DNA of 64,000 nt from Bacillus sp. AFS029637 (GTDB lineage Bacteria; Bacillota; Bacilli; Bacillales; Bacillaceae_G): positions 74,836 to 138,835 of the forward strand of contig NZ_NUPZ01000011.1 of the NCBI RefSeq assembly GCF_002584985.1, given 5' to 3'. The first letter of the stretch is position 1. Every line of letters begins with the position of its first letter. The notes beneath the pieces are model-generated. The model was given only the letters and a program-made list of their open reading frames with translations. It searched no databases and was not told where the DNA came from. The position numbers and the translations under genes were made by a program. This document shows, one piece after another, positions 37,468-46,714 of the stretch.

Positions 37468-40032
37468 TTACGCATTCATTTGTCCGAGCATTACAAACAT
37501 GGCCAATGGACCGATTTCCTTCCATACAATATCGTTATCAGTAATAGTACCGCTGGAAATTGTAGAAAAAGTGGGTGAGATTTTATGTGACGTACCATTA
37601 TTTAGTGCTTCATATACATGGTTATCAAAATTAATTCTATTTCCTTTCACATAACTTTTAGACGCTGTCCACGTTTGATTATTTGCATATCCAGTTCTAG
37701 AACAAATCCAACCAATATATCCTCCTGCAATCGGATTTGAATTTCTTATTTCTTGTCCTAATCTATAATATCCTGTTGTTGGGATAGTTGGTATTCGATA
37801 GTATGGATCTATCACACCGTTAACAACATTTCCTTGTAGACATTCTTTTCCTGTAATCATCATTGTTGCATTATTTAACATGTTATTTTGCATTACAATT
37901 TGAAGTGTATTACTTGCTGTCCTATTATCTATTCCAACTTGCGTTAAATTTACTGCGGTTATAGTATTATTTTGGATCACTGCTTGCTTACCTGCAAATT
38001 CTCCATCTAAAATAACAATCGTTCTTTGAAGAGTATCATTTGTAACTTTTATAACATTTCCACTTAACACTATATCATCAGATACATTTTGAATATTTAA
38101 GACCGTTCCATTCGGTTTTTCAATATGACAATTAATCATCTTGAATGATTTGAGGTTATTTACTGTAAGTAACGTATTGTATCTATCCTTACTAATGAAC
38201 TTACAATCTCTTAACTCTAAAGAGGTTGTTTTACTTGTTGCACCCAACAAATCAATTTCCTTAAAAAAACAATTCGTATATGTTCCGGCAAATAAGGTTG
38301 GGTTTGTAACATTATTAAATAGTGTATTTTCAAATATCCATCCTGGTTTAAATGTTCCTGCTGTTACATAATTTAAATACAACACATCTTGCCCTTCAAA
38401 CACGCAGTTCGAAATTATTTGCGGCTCATTTTTAACCTCTAAAGTCCATTGATACAATGATGATAAGGAAGCTAATTTATCCGCATCATTAAAAAAACGA
38501 CAAGAATCAACTTTAACTACATATGGAAAAGGTGTATCAATAATCATCTTACTATTACAAAAAACATTACTTACTATGTTAATAGACCTGTTCGCATATA
38601 CACCCTGCGTGTTTATTTGTGTTCCATATACGTAATTATTAGAGAAAATAACATCGCCTGACAAAGAGATTTTTGTTAATCGAATATTATTTCCTGCCAC
38701 CATTACCCTATCGGCGCCACCATTAACTGCTAGCCCAACATAAGCATTTGATACTGTATTCATAATAGAATTGTCCAATATATAGATAAATTTTCCATTT
38801 ACAACAATAATATTGTAATTTTTATTATCATGAAAATTATTTCTTTCAATATAGATATATTGGTTTAAGTCATATCCATCTTCAACATCAATTCCACTTT
38901 GTGGATTAGTACCTGCAATATGATGAATATTATTATCTCGAATGTATACATTCTTTGCACCACATACACTAATTCCTTGTCTACGGCAGTCATGTAAATT
39001 ACATTTCTCAATATACGTATATTGAGGGAACGAAGGCACTCGAACATTTATTAAGCAATTTGTAGGAGCAGGAACATTACCTTGATGCAGAACGATCTTA
39101 GCGTAACTTGCTCCTTTAGGAACCTCTACTTCATCAAAAAATTGCACATTATTTTTTGATGATATAAATACATCACTTAAAGTATAAAAAATCACATCAT
39201 AATAATCACATTTTATATCAGAACCCAATGCTCCGTATCCATTTCCATACAAACCGAAGTAACCATACTTTACAATAGCCACTTGAGTCATATCAATTCT
39301 CAAATTGGAACGTATCTTTGTTGTACTACTTACTAATGAACCATCTATTGTATTAATTGCTCCCTGTTCAAATGAAATTGCTAATGATGTAGGGAAAGGT
39401 GAAATCTGACCAAAAGTACTATTCAGTGTAATCGCATCTCCTGTACAATCTAAAATATCTAGATTATCTAAAGATATAAACCTTGTATTATTCCCCCCAT
39501 CAGCAGGTGGAGTAAAACTCCCAACTTCAATTCCGTACCCTCCCTCATGTGTTCCTCCACTCGAATAATCATGTGTATCTCTATCCCCTTGGATAATACC
39601 ATTTGTAATCCTGGAGTAGATCTGATTTTTCCGAAAACTCACAATTGCATATCCTGTCAATTTATTCGTTTCTATTTTTAAGATTGAACCATTTAAATTG
39701 AGTGTAAGATAGCTTTGAGGTTCAATAGGATTTTGTTTATCAATTAAATATATACCTTTTGGTAACACAACTTCTGTATACCCTTGTTGCGATGCCCAAG
39801 CTAAAGCATTATTAATCCCTTGAGAAGTATTAACGGCATCAGTTCCATCATTCTTAACATTCCACCTATCTAATTCAAATGTATATATACTTAAAGAATT
39901 TGTAATCCCTAACGATTTTGGAATCCATTTTGATTGATTACTATCATAAGTCAAAATATCATCATTAGAAGGGGGCTTGCTTACAAAATTCAAATCACTC
40001 AAACTTCCAAGGCTAGCCTTTCTAATCCACAT
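37468..40032 (-). CDS. Phage-tailspike-like beta-helix protein with C-terminal carbohydrate-binding module
   Basis: 854 aa. N-terminal phage-fibre-like linker (SLSDLNFVSKPPSNDDILTYDSNQSKWIPKS). Next a pectate-lyase-like right-handed beta-helix, opening with DRWNVKNDGTDAVNTSQGINNALAWA...VVLPKGIYLI and carrying repeats such as NVYIRDNNIHHI and YIYIERNNFHDN. The C-terminus (about 775-840) is a CBM5/12-like piece: W-T-A-S-K-S-Y-V-K-G-N-R-I-N-F-D-N-H-V-Y. No signal peptide is visible. Probably binds or cleaves a polysaccharide, perhaps the product of this locus. Start behind AGAGGTG at the ATG before WIRKASLG; 15 longer residues are unlikely. Confidence 0.82.
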   Translation of the reverse strand: MWIRKASLGSLSDLNFVSKPPSNDDILTYDSNQSKWIPKSLGITNSLSIYTFELDRWNVKNDGTDAVNTSQGINNALAWASQQGYTEVVLPKGIYLIDKQNPIEPQSYLTLNLNGSILKIETNKLTGYAIVSFRKNQIYSRITNGIIQGDRDTHDYSSGGTHEGGYGIEVGSFTPPADGGNNTRFISLDNLDILDCTGDAITLNSTFGQISPFPTSLAISFEQGAINTIDGSLVSSTTKIRSNLRIDMTQVAIVKYGYFGLYGNGYGALGSDIKCDYYDVIFYTLSDVFISSKNNVQFFDEVEVPKGASYAKIVLHQGNVPAPTNCLINVRVPSFPQYTYIEKCNLHDCRRQGISVCGAKNVYIRDNNIHHIAGTNPQSGIDVEDGYDLNQYIYIERNNFHDNKNYNIIVVNGKFIYILDNSIMNTVSNAYVGLAVNGGADRVMVAGNNIRLTKISLSGDVIFSNNYVYGTQINTQGVYANRSINIVSNVFCNSKMIIDTPFPYVVKVDSCRFFNDADKLASLSSLYQWTLEVKNEPQIISNCVFEGQDVLYLNYVTAGTFKPGWIFENTLFNNVTNPTLFAGTYTNCFFKEIDLLGATSKTTSLELRDCKFISKDRYNTLLTVNNLKSFKMINCHIEKPNGTVLNIQNVSDDIVLSGNVIKVTNDTLQRTIVILDGEFAGKQAVIQNNTITAVNLTQVGIDNRTASNTLQIVMQNNMLNNATMMITGKECLQGNVVNGVIDPYYRIPTIPTTGYYRLGQEIRNSNPIAGGYIGWICSRTGYANNQTWTASKSYVKGNRINFDNHVYEALNNGTSHKISPTFSTISSGTITDNDIVWKEIGPLAMFVMLGQMNA

Positions 40033-40195
40033 CAATTTACACCTCTTTTTCACTTTTCTATATATTATGTGCAACATGGTAAATTGATTGGATATAGTAG
40101 AATTAATTGTACTTTATAAATATCGATACAGGAATTCACTATTTAAAAAGAACTTTTATAATCCCTTTTGTATTTTCATAACTAATCACAATAAG

Positions 40196-41257
40196 TTAGA
40201 TTACAGGAAACTTAGCAATAATATTTTTAATACCCCTTTTAATTTTCCCCTTTCTATACACTTTTTCACCTAGTACGTACAAATATTCTATATTTTTATA
40301 TTTGATAGCCTCTAAATATTCCTTTGAAAAATAGTCCCGAGAACCTTCGTTATGCAAACATTCTATTACCTTTTCATTCGAAACATACTCTTCTATTAAT
40401 TCTCTAATATGCACTTCACTCAGGTTACTATTAAACAAATTATATAGACATGTTTTAAATGTATTTAGCAACATTATACTAATTCCGTTGTATTGCTCTT
40501 GTTTAGTATCTAAATAATATTTATTAATAACTTCTTTTTGTATTTGATAACCATTGACCATATCCTCAAATAAATACGGCATATATTTGCTTGTTAGTCC
40601 ACCCATCCTATAATAATATAAAGTCTCATCAATAATTGTTACCCTATTTGATTTTATAAACATTTCCAAATTATAAAAAAGATCCTCTCCCAAAAAATGT
40701 ATTTTCCCTAAATATCCCCCACAACTTTCGAGTATCTTCCTTTTATATAACTTTGCAAATAACGAAGCTGGGAATGGGTGCCCCCAAAAGTATGCTACTA
40801 CTAATTCTTGTCTTATTTCCTCCTTATCATAAATTCTATTATTATCGAAGTATTCACTTTTATTTTTTTTCTTAATCAACATACCATTACCTAGAACTTT
40901 ATACGTATTACAAACTGTAATATCCGCAGAACTTTCAATAGAGTGTTTATATAGTATTTCAACCATTCTCCTGTCAATCCAGTCATCTGCATCAACGAAC
41001 ATGACATACTCAGAACTCGAAACTTCTATTCCTTTTTTTCGAGTTGGAATACTTCCCTCATTATTCTTATTTATTACAATGATTCTTCTATCTAGCTTTT
41101 CATATTTCCTACATATATCCAAACTACCATCTGAAGATCCATCATTCACTAAAATCAATTCCAAATCCTCAAATGTCTGGTTAAGAATAGAATTTATACA
41201 TTTATCAATTTTTTTCTCTGCATTATAGATAGGTACTACTACACTTATCCGACTCAT
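40196..41257 (-). CDS. Glycosyltransferase family 2
   Basis: A 353-aa GT-A enzyme: ISVVVPIYNAEKKIDKCINSILNQTFEDLELILVNDGSSDGSLDIC, then the metal-binding FVDADDWID motif near residue 90. It transfers a sugar from a nucleotide donor to the growing lipid-linked repeat unit on the cytosolic side. ATG chosen after AAAGGGCGG; a GTG three codons upstream is in frame. Confidence 0.9.
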   Translation of the reverse strand: MSRISVVVPIYNAEKKIDKCINSILNQTFEDLELILVNDGSSDGSLDICRKYEKLDRRIIVINKNNEGSIPTRKKGIEVSSSEYVMFVDADDWIDRRMVEILYKHSIESSADITVCNTYKVLGNGMLIKKKNKSEYFDNNRIYDKEEIRQELVVAYFWGHPFPASLFAKLYKRKILESCGGYLGKIHFLGEDLFYNLEMFIKSNRVTIIDETLYYYRMGGLTSKYMPYLFEDMVNGYQIQKEVINKYYLDTKQEQYNGISIMLLNTFKTCLYNLFNSNLSEVHIRELIEEYVSNEKVIECLHNEGSRDYFSKEYLEAIKYKNIEYLYVLGEKVYRKGKIKRGIKNIIAKFPVI

Positions 41258-41383
41258 ACACTTCACCGCCCTTTATCCAAATAGTCATAGTAATAAACTA
41301 AATTCTATCGTTCTTTTTAGATTTTATGGTACATCATTTAATCTCACAATGCTCTAACTGTTAAACATCTAGATGTATGTAAT

Positions 41384-41414
41384 TAAAAAAACGCTATGCT
41401 TTTATACATAACGC
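41384..41414 (-). terminator. Intra-locus terminator after the GT4 gene
   Basis: Stem CGTTATG/CATAGCG followed by TTTTTTT on the minus strand, in the 298-bp gap between the genes at 41565 and 41257. Nothing else was recognised in that gap. Confidence 0.75.
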
Positions 41415-41564
41415 CCTTTCTCTTCTAGAATAATATCATTCTTAATATATTTACTTATAATACACCTCCTTTCATTTTATTGTGCACATCAGAATCTTTA
41501 TCTTCTTATTCTAAGCATAACCTCTATCGATTGAATTAACACAACATATAACATTTTTAGAGTT

Positions 41565-42704
41565 TTATTCATTCTCCCCACTTATGATCTGTTCGAATAA
41601 TCTAATGTTTTTTTTATAGGAAAAAAACTCCTTTCGTTCTTTACTTTTCAATTTATAATACTCTATTAATTTAGGAGACGAGAGTATTTTTTTTAACCCT
41701 TCATAGATACCACCTTCACTATTTTCAACTAACAATCCATACTCTCCATTATCTAACATTTCAACAATTCCATTGCAATGCGTGCTTATAATTGGTAATT
41801 CCAAAATAATCGCTTCCGCTACAGCTAAAGGAAATCCCTCGGTTAATGAGGATGAGACATACATATTACACCTATTCATATATTTATATGGATTATCCTT
41901 AAATCCCAAAATATCTACTTTCCTACTTAAAATGGGTGTATGAAAAATCATTTCATTTAATTTTTCTCTTTCAGGACCATCTCCTAAAATTATCAAATTA
42001 AAATCATAACCTTCACTTAATAATCTTTTACATGAACGTATTAACCTATCAATGCCCTTTTCAGCACTTAATCTACAAGAACATACGATGTTTATACCAC
42101 CCTTGAATTCATAGTCCAATACCTCTTCATGAGATAGTTTTATTATTTCATTATTATTAATCGGATTAAACAACACTTGACATCGTTCGTTCAAGTCATA
42201 TTTATTACCAAATCGTTTTCGTGCAGCATTTGTTAACGTAATTATTGTATCGAATTTTCTGTAAGCTCGTCTTTGAATCCATCTTTTATAATTAATAAAT
42301 GTAGTTGATTCCTCAGTTTCAAGATGTTCCAACCCTCCATGAATCCACATAACTTTATAACACTTATTAATACTAATTGGGTATGAAAAAAAGTCTTTAG
42401 TAGTTACTATAATGTCATAATTCTCTTTAACTATGAACTTATTCACAAATATATGAGGCAAACATATAAATAAGTAATACAGTAATCTTTTATAAATGCC
42501 TTTAACAGGTTTATTAAAAAGATATTGTATTCTAACATTTTCCGGGATTTTTTTTATATTCTCCTTCTCGCCTTCAGTTCTATACATAATAAACAGAGTT
42601 ACTTCAAATTTAGTATAATCCAACCCATTCAAAGTATTCACTATAACTTTTTCGACTCCACCTATTGACATTATATCTGTGACTAACAAAAGTTTCTTTT
42701 TCAA
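41565..42704 (-). CDS. Glycosyltransferase family 4
   Basis: A 379-aa GT-B enzyme. The N-terminal domain starts LLLVTDIMSIGGVEKVIVNTLNGLDY. The C-terminal donor domain has INIVCSCRLSAEKGIDRLIRSCKRL and SSSLTEGFPLAVAEAIILELPIISTHCNGIVEML, with the E-x7-E motif. It adds a sugar to the repeat unit. The start is TTG, with AAAGGGTG seven bases upstream. A terminator hairpin follows the gene. Confidence 0.9.
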   Translation of the reverse strand: MKKKLLLVTDIMSIGGVEKVIVNTLNGLDYTKFEVTLFIMYRTEGEKENIKKIPENVRIQYLFNKPVKGIYKRLLYYLFICLPHIFVNKFIVKENYDIIVTTKDFFSYPISINKCYKVMWIHGGLEHLETEESTTFINYKRWIQRRAYRKFDTIITLTNAARKRFGNKYDLNERCQVLFNPINNNEIIKLSHEEVLDYEFKGGINIVCSCRLSAEKGIDRLIRSCKRLLSEGYDFNLIILGDGPEREKLNEMIFHTPILSRKVDILGFKDNPYKYMNRCNMYVSSSLTEGFPLAVAEAIILELPIISTHCNGIVEMLDNGEYGLLVENSEGGIYEGLKKILSSPKLIEYYKLKSKERKEFFSYKKNIRLFEQIISGENE

Positions 42705-42786
42705 TCAAAAACACCCTTTCAGAAAAATTACTTAAATAGTATTTTAATCACTATATTATGCGACTTGGTGAAATTCAAAAACTTAT

Positions 42787-44346
42787 TCATAGATAGGTCT
42801 TACTTGAATTTTTATGTGCTAATCTTCTAGCTATGATTTTATTTGTTAACGTTTCAAACAAATCGATAAAATACTTAAATTCTTCAGTCTTTTTAAACAC
42901 CATTAAAAAGATTGTATTTGGAATAACTAAACATAAAACGCTACGTATTACCATGTTAATAACGATAGAATTATTAAAGATATTGCCTAGAATATCCGTT
43001 ATTATAACAGCAACTAAAACCAACACTACATACAATCCATATTTAGCAAAATATAATTTCACTGATTTTTCGAAAACTAAATTAAATATAATATAAGGAT
43101 CGTACCAGAAGTAAGTGCACAATCTACTGATAATGGTCCCCAAAAATACACCTGCAATCCCTATATATTTCGCGAGAATTATAGAAACTACAATGTTGAT
43201 GACAGCCGCTATAATAGGCCTATATTTTCCTTTTTTAAATAAACCAGTGGTTTCTCTAAAAGTTGTGGCCGTATTTTGCATTCCAGCAGTAAAAAAATTC
43301 AGGATTATAGCAAATATTATGTATTTATTAAACACATAATCCTCACCTAACCATAGAGTTATAAATGGATTCATTAAATTCCAAAGACAAACAGTACAAA
43401 AACCATATATCCAAAAATTAGCAAAATTCAGCACACGAAAAATAAAATACTTTTTTTCCGCATCTTCTTTAGCATTTAAATTCCCGACACTGGCAGTAAC
43501 AGAATAAAAAAAATACCCCAATAGGGTATTTAGTGTATTTAAAATCAATAAATAGTTCGAATATACACCAACCCAAATAATTCCAATAAATTTAGAGATA
43601 ACAATATTATCAGTTCCGTTAATTACTACACCACTAATTTTATATAATAATAAAGCATACAAATTTTCAAAGAATAACTTTCTATCTTCTTTGGATAGTT
43701 TTTCATTATTTTTCCCTTGTAGATATGGATATAATTTATTTGCCGTATTTGCAATATATATATTTTCAATTATTCTCAATGCTAATTGAACTGTTAGCAC
43801 CAAAATATAATTACTTATAACTACCAATAAAAAAATTTGTAACGAGTGAGATATGATTGTGAATATACTATGTATTTTGGAAATAACATGATTACGTTGA
43901 TCAGCAATAATAATTGATTGCTTATACACAAAATAATATGATGAAACTGAACTTACTAAAAATAAGAGATAAATCATGTTAATATTTTCAATTGTATTAT
44001 GGGCATTCGTTATATAAGGAAGAAATGGTAATAGTAATAACCCTATTAACAAAACTATTAATCCTATTAATCTGTATGCTTTTTGATATAGGTTCATTAA
44101 TGCCTGTATTTTATAAATATCATTTTCAGCTAAAGGCTTATATAAACTATAAATTATAGCAGTATCAAAACCCAAATTAGCTAGTGAAAACATAATTAAT
44201 ATACTTGTAAAAAGTCCATCCACACCTAAATATTCTATGCCTAGTGTATAAATAAAAACCGTTCTAACCACAAAGCCCATACCAATACTGAGTAATTGTC
44301 CAGACAAACCAAATAATATATTTTTCAGGGAATTTTGTATTCTCAT
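42787..44346 (-). CDS. Wzx-type oligosaccharide flippase
   Basis: A 519-aa MOP-superfamily protein with 12-14 helices. It begins IQNSLKNILFGLSGQLLSIGMGFVVRTVFIYTLGIEYLGVDGLFTSILIMFSLANLGFDTAIIYSLYKPLA, typical of polysaccharide transporters. It turns the undecaprenyl-linked repeat unit to the outer face for polymerisation by the EpsG-like protein. ATG preceded by AGAGGG; 18 bases after the PP-loop gene. Confidence 0.9.
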   Translation of the reverse strand: MRIQNSLKNILFGLSGQLLSIGMGFVVRTVFIYTLGIEYLGVDGLFTSILIMFSLANLGFDTAIIYSLYKPLAENDIYKIQALMNLYQKAYRLIGLIVLLIGLLLLPFLPYITNAHNTIENINMIYLLFLVSSVSSYYFVYKQSIIIADQRNHVISKIHSIFTIISHSLQIFLLVVISNYILVLTVQLALRIIENIYIANTANKLYPYLQGKNNEKLSKEDRKLFFENLYALLLYKISGVVINGTDNIVISKFIGIIWVGVYSNYLLILNTLNTLLGYFFYSVTASVGNLNAKEDAEKKYFIFRVLNFANFWIYGFCTVCLWNLMNPFITLWLGEDYVFNKYIIFAIILNFFTAGMQNTATTFRETTGLFKKGKYRPIIAAVINIVVSIILAKYIGIAGVFLGTIISRLCTYFWYDPYIIFNLVFEKSVKLYFAKYGLYVVLVLVAVIITDILGNIFNNSIVINMVIRSVLCLVIPNTIFLMVFKKTEEFKYFIDLFETLTNKIIARRLAHKNSSKTYL

Positions 44347-44363
44347 AATAATACCCTCTATTT

Positions 44364-45632
44364 TTAATTGTTTTGTTTAAGTATTGCATTTACTTTAATA
44401 CTAATTTTCCTTTTTAAAATTGGAAAAAATTTCGTTATTCTGTATTTTAGTAATGCGTTTCTTCTCTGCGCTTTAAAATCATAATTCAAAAACCACTCTA
44501 GTAATTCTTTGTCTAATATATAAATGTAGTTCTGCTTCATCCGAATTTGAATTAGATTCCAATACATAACAATGAACGTATTTGTAAAAAACTTAACCTC
44601 ATTATTTAAAGATTTTTTGACGTACTGAAAAAGATTATTCGGGATATTGAACCCATACTCCCGAGGATCTTTTCCTTCAGCAATAATTCCCATAATAGTC
44701 CTTAAACATTTTTCACATTTACAACAATTTTCTTCATTTTTAAAACATACTCTGATATTAACCGATTCCCTATTAATTGAATAATGGTCAACAACCACTT
44801 TAACTTTATCCTGCCTAGTAAGTTCGTATCCATCATGAAAAACTTCACCCGATGCATATTTTATTTCATTGTCGACTGTTGGATCAGATGCACAAGTAAC
44901 TTGATATAAAGGAGAATTAGAACTTGCAATATATATGCATTTTATCTTAAGTTTGAAAGCTATAGGAATAGCTGCGGATATTATTGCTAGTCCATGATGC
45001 AATCCATGCCACCATGTATCACCTAATTTATCTCTAAAGTCATGGTCAACATTCCCCGCAATTATAAAAGTCCCATAATTAGATTGAATAAGAATATTTT
45101 CTAATCCATTCTCTTTTGCAAAACTTATAACATTTTCTTTATCTGCTTCCCAAACATTACTATTCTCTATATCATCTTCATGCCATCCATATTCCGTAAT
45201 CAATAATGGCTTTTTATCCTTTATTCTTATAAAAGTAGTAAGTGCATCAAGCCCCCCACTAAATAGAGATGCTGCTTCAAGTTTAGGAATGTAAGAATTG
45301 TCAACAATTTTATCTACTACAATGGAACCCATAAATTTGACACTAGGAAACATATTTTGATATGCACTTTTTATATTATTTAAACAGACATAAAAGGATT
45401 TATCTAATTCTTTTATCACTATTGTTGAATCAGTAATCCATATAAGAGGGACTACATTCGCAACAAATGGAATAGCTAAAATGCTATTTGGAATATCCGA
45501 TACATTATAGTTGTATTCAAGAAACATATGATTACTTGTTTTAAAATATTTTTGTAAATCCCCCTCGATACTAAAAAAGTAATCCACCCTGTTATTTTTT
45601 ATTATAATTTCATCAAGAATTATGCTATTCAT
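44364..45632 (-). CDS. PP-loop (QueC-like) ATP pyrophosphatase of unknown EPS role
   Basis: A 422-aa protein with a PP-loop SGGLDALTT (residues 125-133) and a Cys cluster C296, C303, C304, C306, C309 (NCCKCEKCLRT) that looks like the QueC zinc site. The 120-residue N-terminal beta-rich domain is not part of QueC, and the other queuosine genes are absent. PP-loop enzymes adenylate a carbonyl or carboxylate to allow amide or nitrile formation, or thiolation. Between the pyruvyl transferase and flippase genes, the target is probably a sugar or its substituent. No precise function can be given. Confidence 0.75.
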   Translation of the reverse strand: MNSIILDEIIIKNNRVDYFFSIEGDLQKYFKTSNHMFLEYNYNVSDIPNSILAIPFVANVVPLIWITDSTIVIKELDKSFYVCLNNIKSAYQNMFPSVKFMGSIVVDKIVDNSYIPKLEAASLFSGGLDALTTFIRIKDKKPLLITEYGWHEDDIENSNVWEADKENVISFAKENGLENILIQSNYGTFIIAGNVDHDFRDKLGDTWWHGLHHGLAIISAAIPIAFKLKIKCIYIASSNSPLYQVTCASDPTVDNEIKYASGEVFHDGYELTRQDKVKVVVDHYSINRESVNIRVCFKNEENCCKCEKCLRTIMGIIAEGKDPREYGFNIPNNLFQYVKKSLNNEVKFFTNTFIVMYWNLIQIRMKQNYIYILDKELLEWFLNYDFKAQRRNALLKYRITKFFPILKRKISIKVNAILKQNN

Positions 45633-45674
45633 TTTTACCTCCTAATAAATCGCCTCATTTACCATATGTTCTGT

Positions 45675-46643
45675 TTAATTTGAGAATTGTCTTAACCATT
45701 GATTTACCACATCAAAATCCACCTTAACATCTGTGACTATTTCTGAATTAATCATTTTTTCAAGATTATTAAAATCAGTTCTATCGATTAAATTTAAATT
45801 ATATGTCTCGCCCATTCCCTTGGCTCTTTCATCTATAGATATAATTATTGTACGTTTTTTATTTCGCATCGCAAATATACCGCCGTGTAAACGTGTTCCA
45901 ATATAATCTACTTCTCTATGCAATATTTTTTCGTACTCTTCTATAGTAGGGGGTACAATTTTTATTTCTTGTACACCTTTTAATTCTTTCAAATATTCAA
46001 GATCTCCCGCATCTTGTATCCAAAAATAAACATTTTTATAATTTTTATTAAGTATATCTATCAATAATTGATCCTTTATACGGTTCTTAGAATGATGAGT
46101 AAGTGTAAAAACAACTGATTCTGATTTTTCAGTCGGAATTTCCTTACAAAACTCCGGTGTAAGGGACCACAATGTTGCACAACCTGTATTTAAAGCTTTA
46201 AACCCCATTTCTTCTAAAAATCTTTTCGTCCTTTCGTCCCTAACACTATGTATATATTCATGTGATAAAACTTTTTTATATAACAACTTTGTATACATAT
46301 TTATCTTATTACCTTTCCCTGCACCAACACCAACTAGAATACTCCCTTTTAAAGGACCACAATTAAACATATTAATATTCCATTGAGGAAAATGGGTAAA
46401 CATGTCCATCGCTAGCAAGTTTGAACCACCTACAAACTTATATTTAGCGCTACTATAAATCTGTACTCGATGTGATTTTCTTGCTACTTGATACCAATGA
46501 AAGGGTGAAACATGAGTGGGTAATGTTAAAACATATGCATTTTGAGTTATATCAGATAACTGGTACTTTACACACTTCATTATTATGTCATCGCCCTTGT
46601 TAAGAGAACCTACCGACGTATCTAATACTAAAACATTATCCAT
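45675..46643 (-). CDS. Polysaccharide pyruvyl transferase family protein
   Basis: A 322-aa protein. It starts VLVLDTSVGSLNKGDDIIMKCVKYQL, the N-terminal GT-B-like strand of the family. YIGTRLHGGIFAMRNKKRTIIISIDERAKGMGETYNL is the diagnostic T-R-L-H-G motif. It should transfer a ketal pyruvate from phosphoenolpyruvate to a sugar of the repeat unit, adding negative charge (CsaB/EpsO-like). ATG behind GGAGG. Confidence 0.9.
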   Translation of the reverse strand: MDNVLVLDTSVGSLNKGDDIIMKCVKYQLSDITQNAYVLTLPTHVSPFHWYQVARKSHRVQIYSSAKYKFVGGSNLLAMDMFTHFPQWNINMFNCGPLKGSILVGVGAGKGNKINMYTKLLYKKVLSHEYIHSVRDERTKRFLEEMGFKALNTGCATLWSLTPEFCKEIPTEKSESVVFTLTHHSKNRIKDQLLIDILNKNYKNVYFWIQDAGDLEYLKELKGVQEIKIVPPTIEEYEKILHREVDYIGTRLHGGIFAMRNKKRTIIISIDERAKGMGETYNLNLIDRTDFNNLEKMINSEIVTDVKVDFDVVNQWLRQFSN

Positions 46644-46714
46644 GAAAACACTTCCTCCAAATATCTTTTATACATATAATAAAAGATTTTTTAGTTTTAT
46701 AACTTAGTCAATTA

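Noticed and set aside
37468-40032. Prophage around the tailspike-like gene
   Set aside because: Neighbours on both sides are EPS genes; no other phage structural, integrase or lysis gene is present.
40088-40273. 61-codon plus-strand frame in the gap between the beta-helix and GT2 genes
   Set aside because: Phe/Asn/Ile-rich AT noise without a ribosome site, running into the opposite gene.
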